From JAIEPX01 sp963725255 (lineage in GTDB: Bacteria; Pseudomonadota; Gammaproteobacteria; JAIEPX01): a stretch of 64,000 nucleotides of DNA. The position numbers and the translations under genes are program-made. Each line of letters opens with the position of its first letter. Position 1 is the first letter of the stretch. Location: NCBI GenBank assembly GCA_963725255.1, contig CAVRXV010000005.1, forward strand, positions 434,001 to 498,000. Direction: 5' to 3'. Of the stretch, positions 63,874 through 64,000 are shown one piece after another. Below the pieces are notes generated by a model. It saw nothing but the letters and a program-made list of their open reading frames with translations. It was not told the DNA's origin and did no database searches.

Positions 63874-63984
63874 AACCGGGAGATTTAGGGTGTTAGAAGA
63901 TTTTCCTTGCGCGATGAGGGGTTTTAGGGGGGGGGGAATCGTGATTCTTTCCCCTAAATATCTCAAAGGAAGCATCTCCCGGTT
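63874..63984. repeat. Nested inverted repeats with a G10 tract
   Basis: AACCGGGAGAT (63874-63884) and ATCTCCCGGTT (63974-63984) are exact complements about 90 nt apart. Inside, TTTAGGGG and CCCCTAAA face each other around a run of ten G (63927-63936). It could be a palindromic mobile element or the end of the patatin transcript. The window ends 16 nt later. Confidence 0.55.
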
Positions 63985-64000
63985 TTAGTATTAACAGGCT

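Noticed and set aside
1..64000. tRNA, rRNA or CRISPR arrays
   Set aside because: I looked for T-loop GGTTCRA patterns with acceptor pairing and for regularly spaced short repeats and saw none; a computational scan would be decisive.

Overview
The window looks like a chromosomal segment of an AT-rich, host-associated gammaproteobacterium of the Legionellales/Coxiellales kind. This is inferred from three things: typical gammaproteobacterial housekeeping genes (parC, cca, psd, efp-epmA-epmB, the haem A/O synthase and SURF1/SCO oxidase assembly block); a Pht-like transporter; and a set of eukaryote-like proteins (TPR-protein kinase, ankyrin-like giants, leucine-rich repeat protein, patatin phospholipase, HAD-like protein) of the type used as effectors by intracellular members of that order. 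No rRNA, tRNA or CRISPR array was seen.

Layout. 1-1.7 kb: hicAB toxin-antitoxin (hicB cut by the window edge), a DNA-alkyl repair methyltransferase and a tiny LuxR-type HTH protein. 1.7-11.6 kb: a TPR-kinase and two convergent, paralogous giant proteins (1277 and 1346 aa) sharing an N-terminal domain I do not recognise. 11.7-14.4 kb: a frameshifted membrane protein gene and a frameshifted GntR/FCD regulator, followed by a perfect 24-bp palindrome and an outer-membrane beta-barrel gene. 15.3-20.8 kb: two single-HKD phospholipase-D-like genes and a broken ~1250-aa helical-repeat protein. 20.9-29 kb: a small biosynthetic locus made of a peroxiredoxin, a broken membrane desaturase, a two-module NRPS (A-T-C-A-T) and an ATP-grasp ligase. 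29-31.8 kb: an LRR protein, a small lipoprotein and a membrane protein. 31.8-37 kb: a degraded defence or mobile region with palindromic repeats, AbiEii and SIR2-like remnants, a GIY-YIG protein and a broken AAA/DUF234-type ATPase between 44-bp direct repeats.

37.1-64 kb is mostly core genome. It holds the oxidase assembly operon, an S24-like repressor, cca, psd, two transporters, hipBA, thpR, the EF-P lysylation set, an OmpA-like lipoprotein, an L,D-transpeptidase-like lipoprotein, an aromatic amino acid permease, a PH-domain protein, parC and a patatin. Apart from one DUF1016 (PDDEXK nuclease) remnant, I found no broken gene there.

Three patterns stand out. (1) Frameshifts and one nonsense codon are concentrated in the accessory part (11.7-37 kb). 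The nonsense codon falls exactly on the phosphopantetheine-attachment serine of the last NRPS carrier domain. (2) A dispersed palindromic repeat family with arms of the form GGGGTCAGGTCTAA recurs at eight places. At three unrelated genes (SURF1, thpR, hipA) it supplies the last codons, always as R-G-Q-V/I-stop. (3) The biosynthetic locus has a first adenylation domain with a beta-alanine-like specificity pattern. All of this is from reading the sequence; no database search was run.
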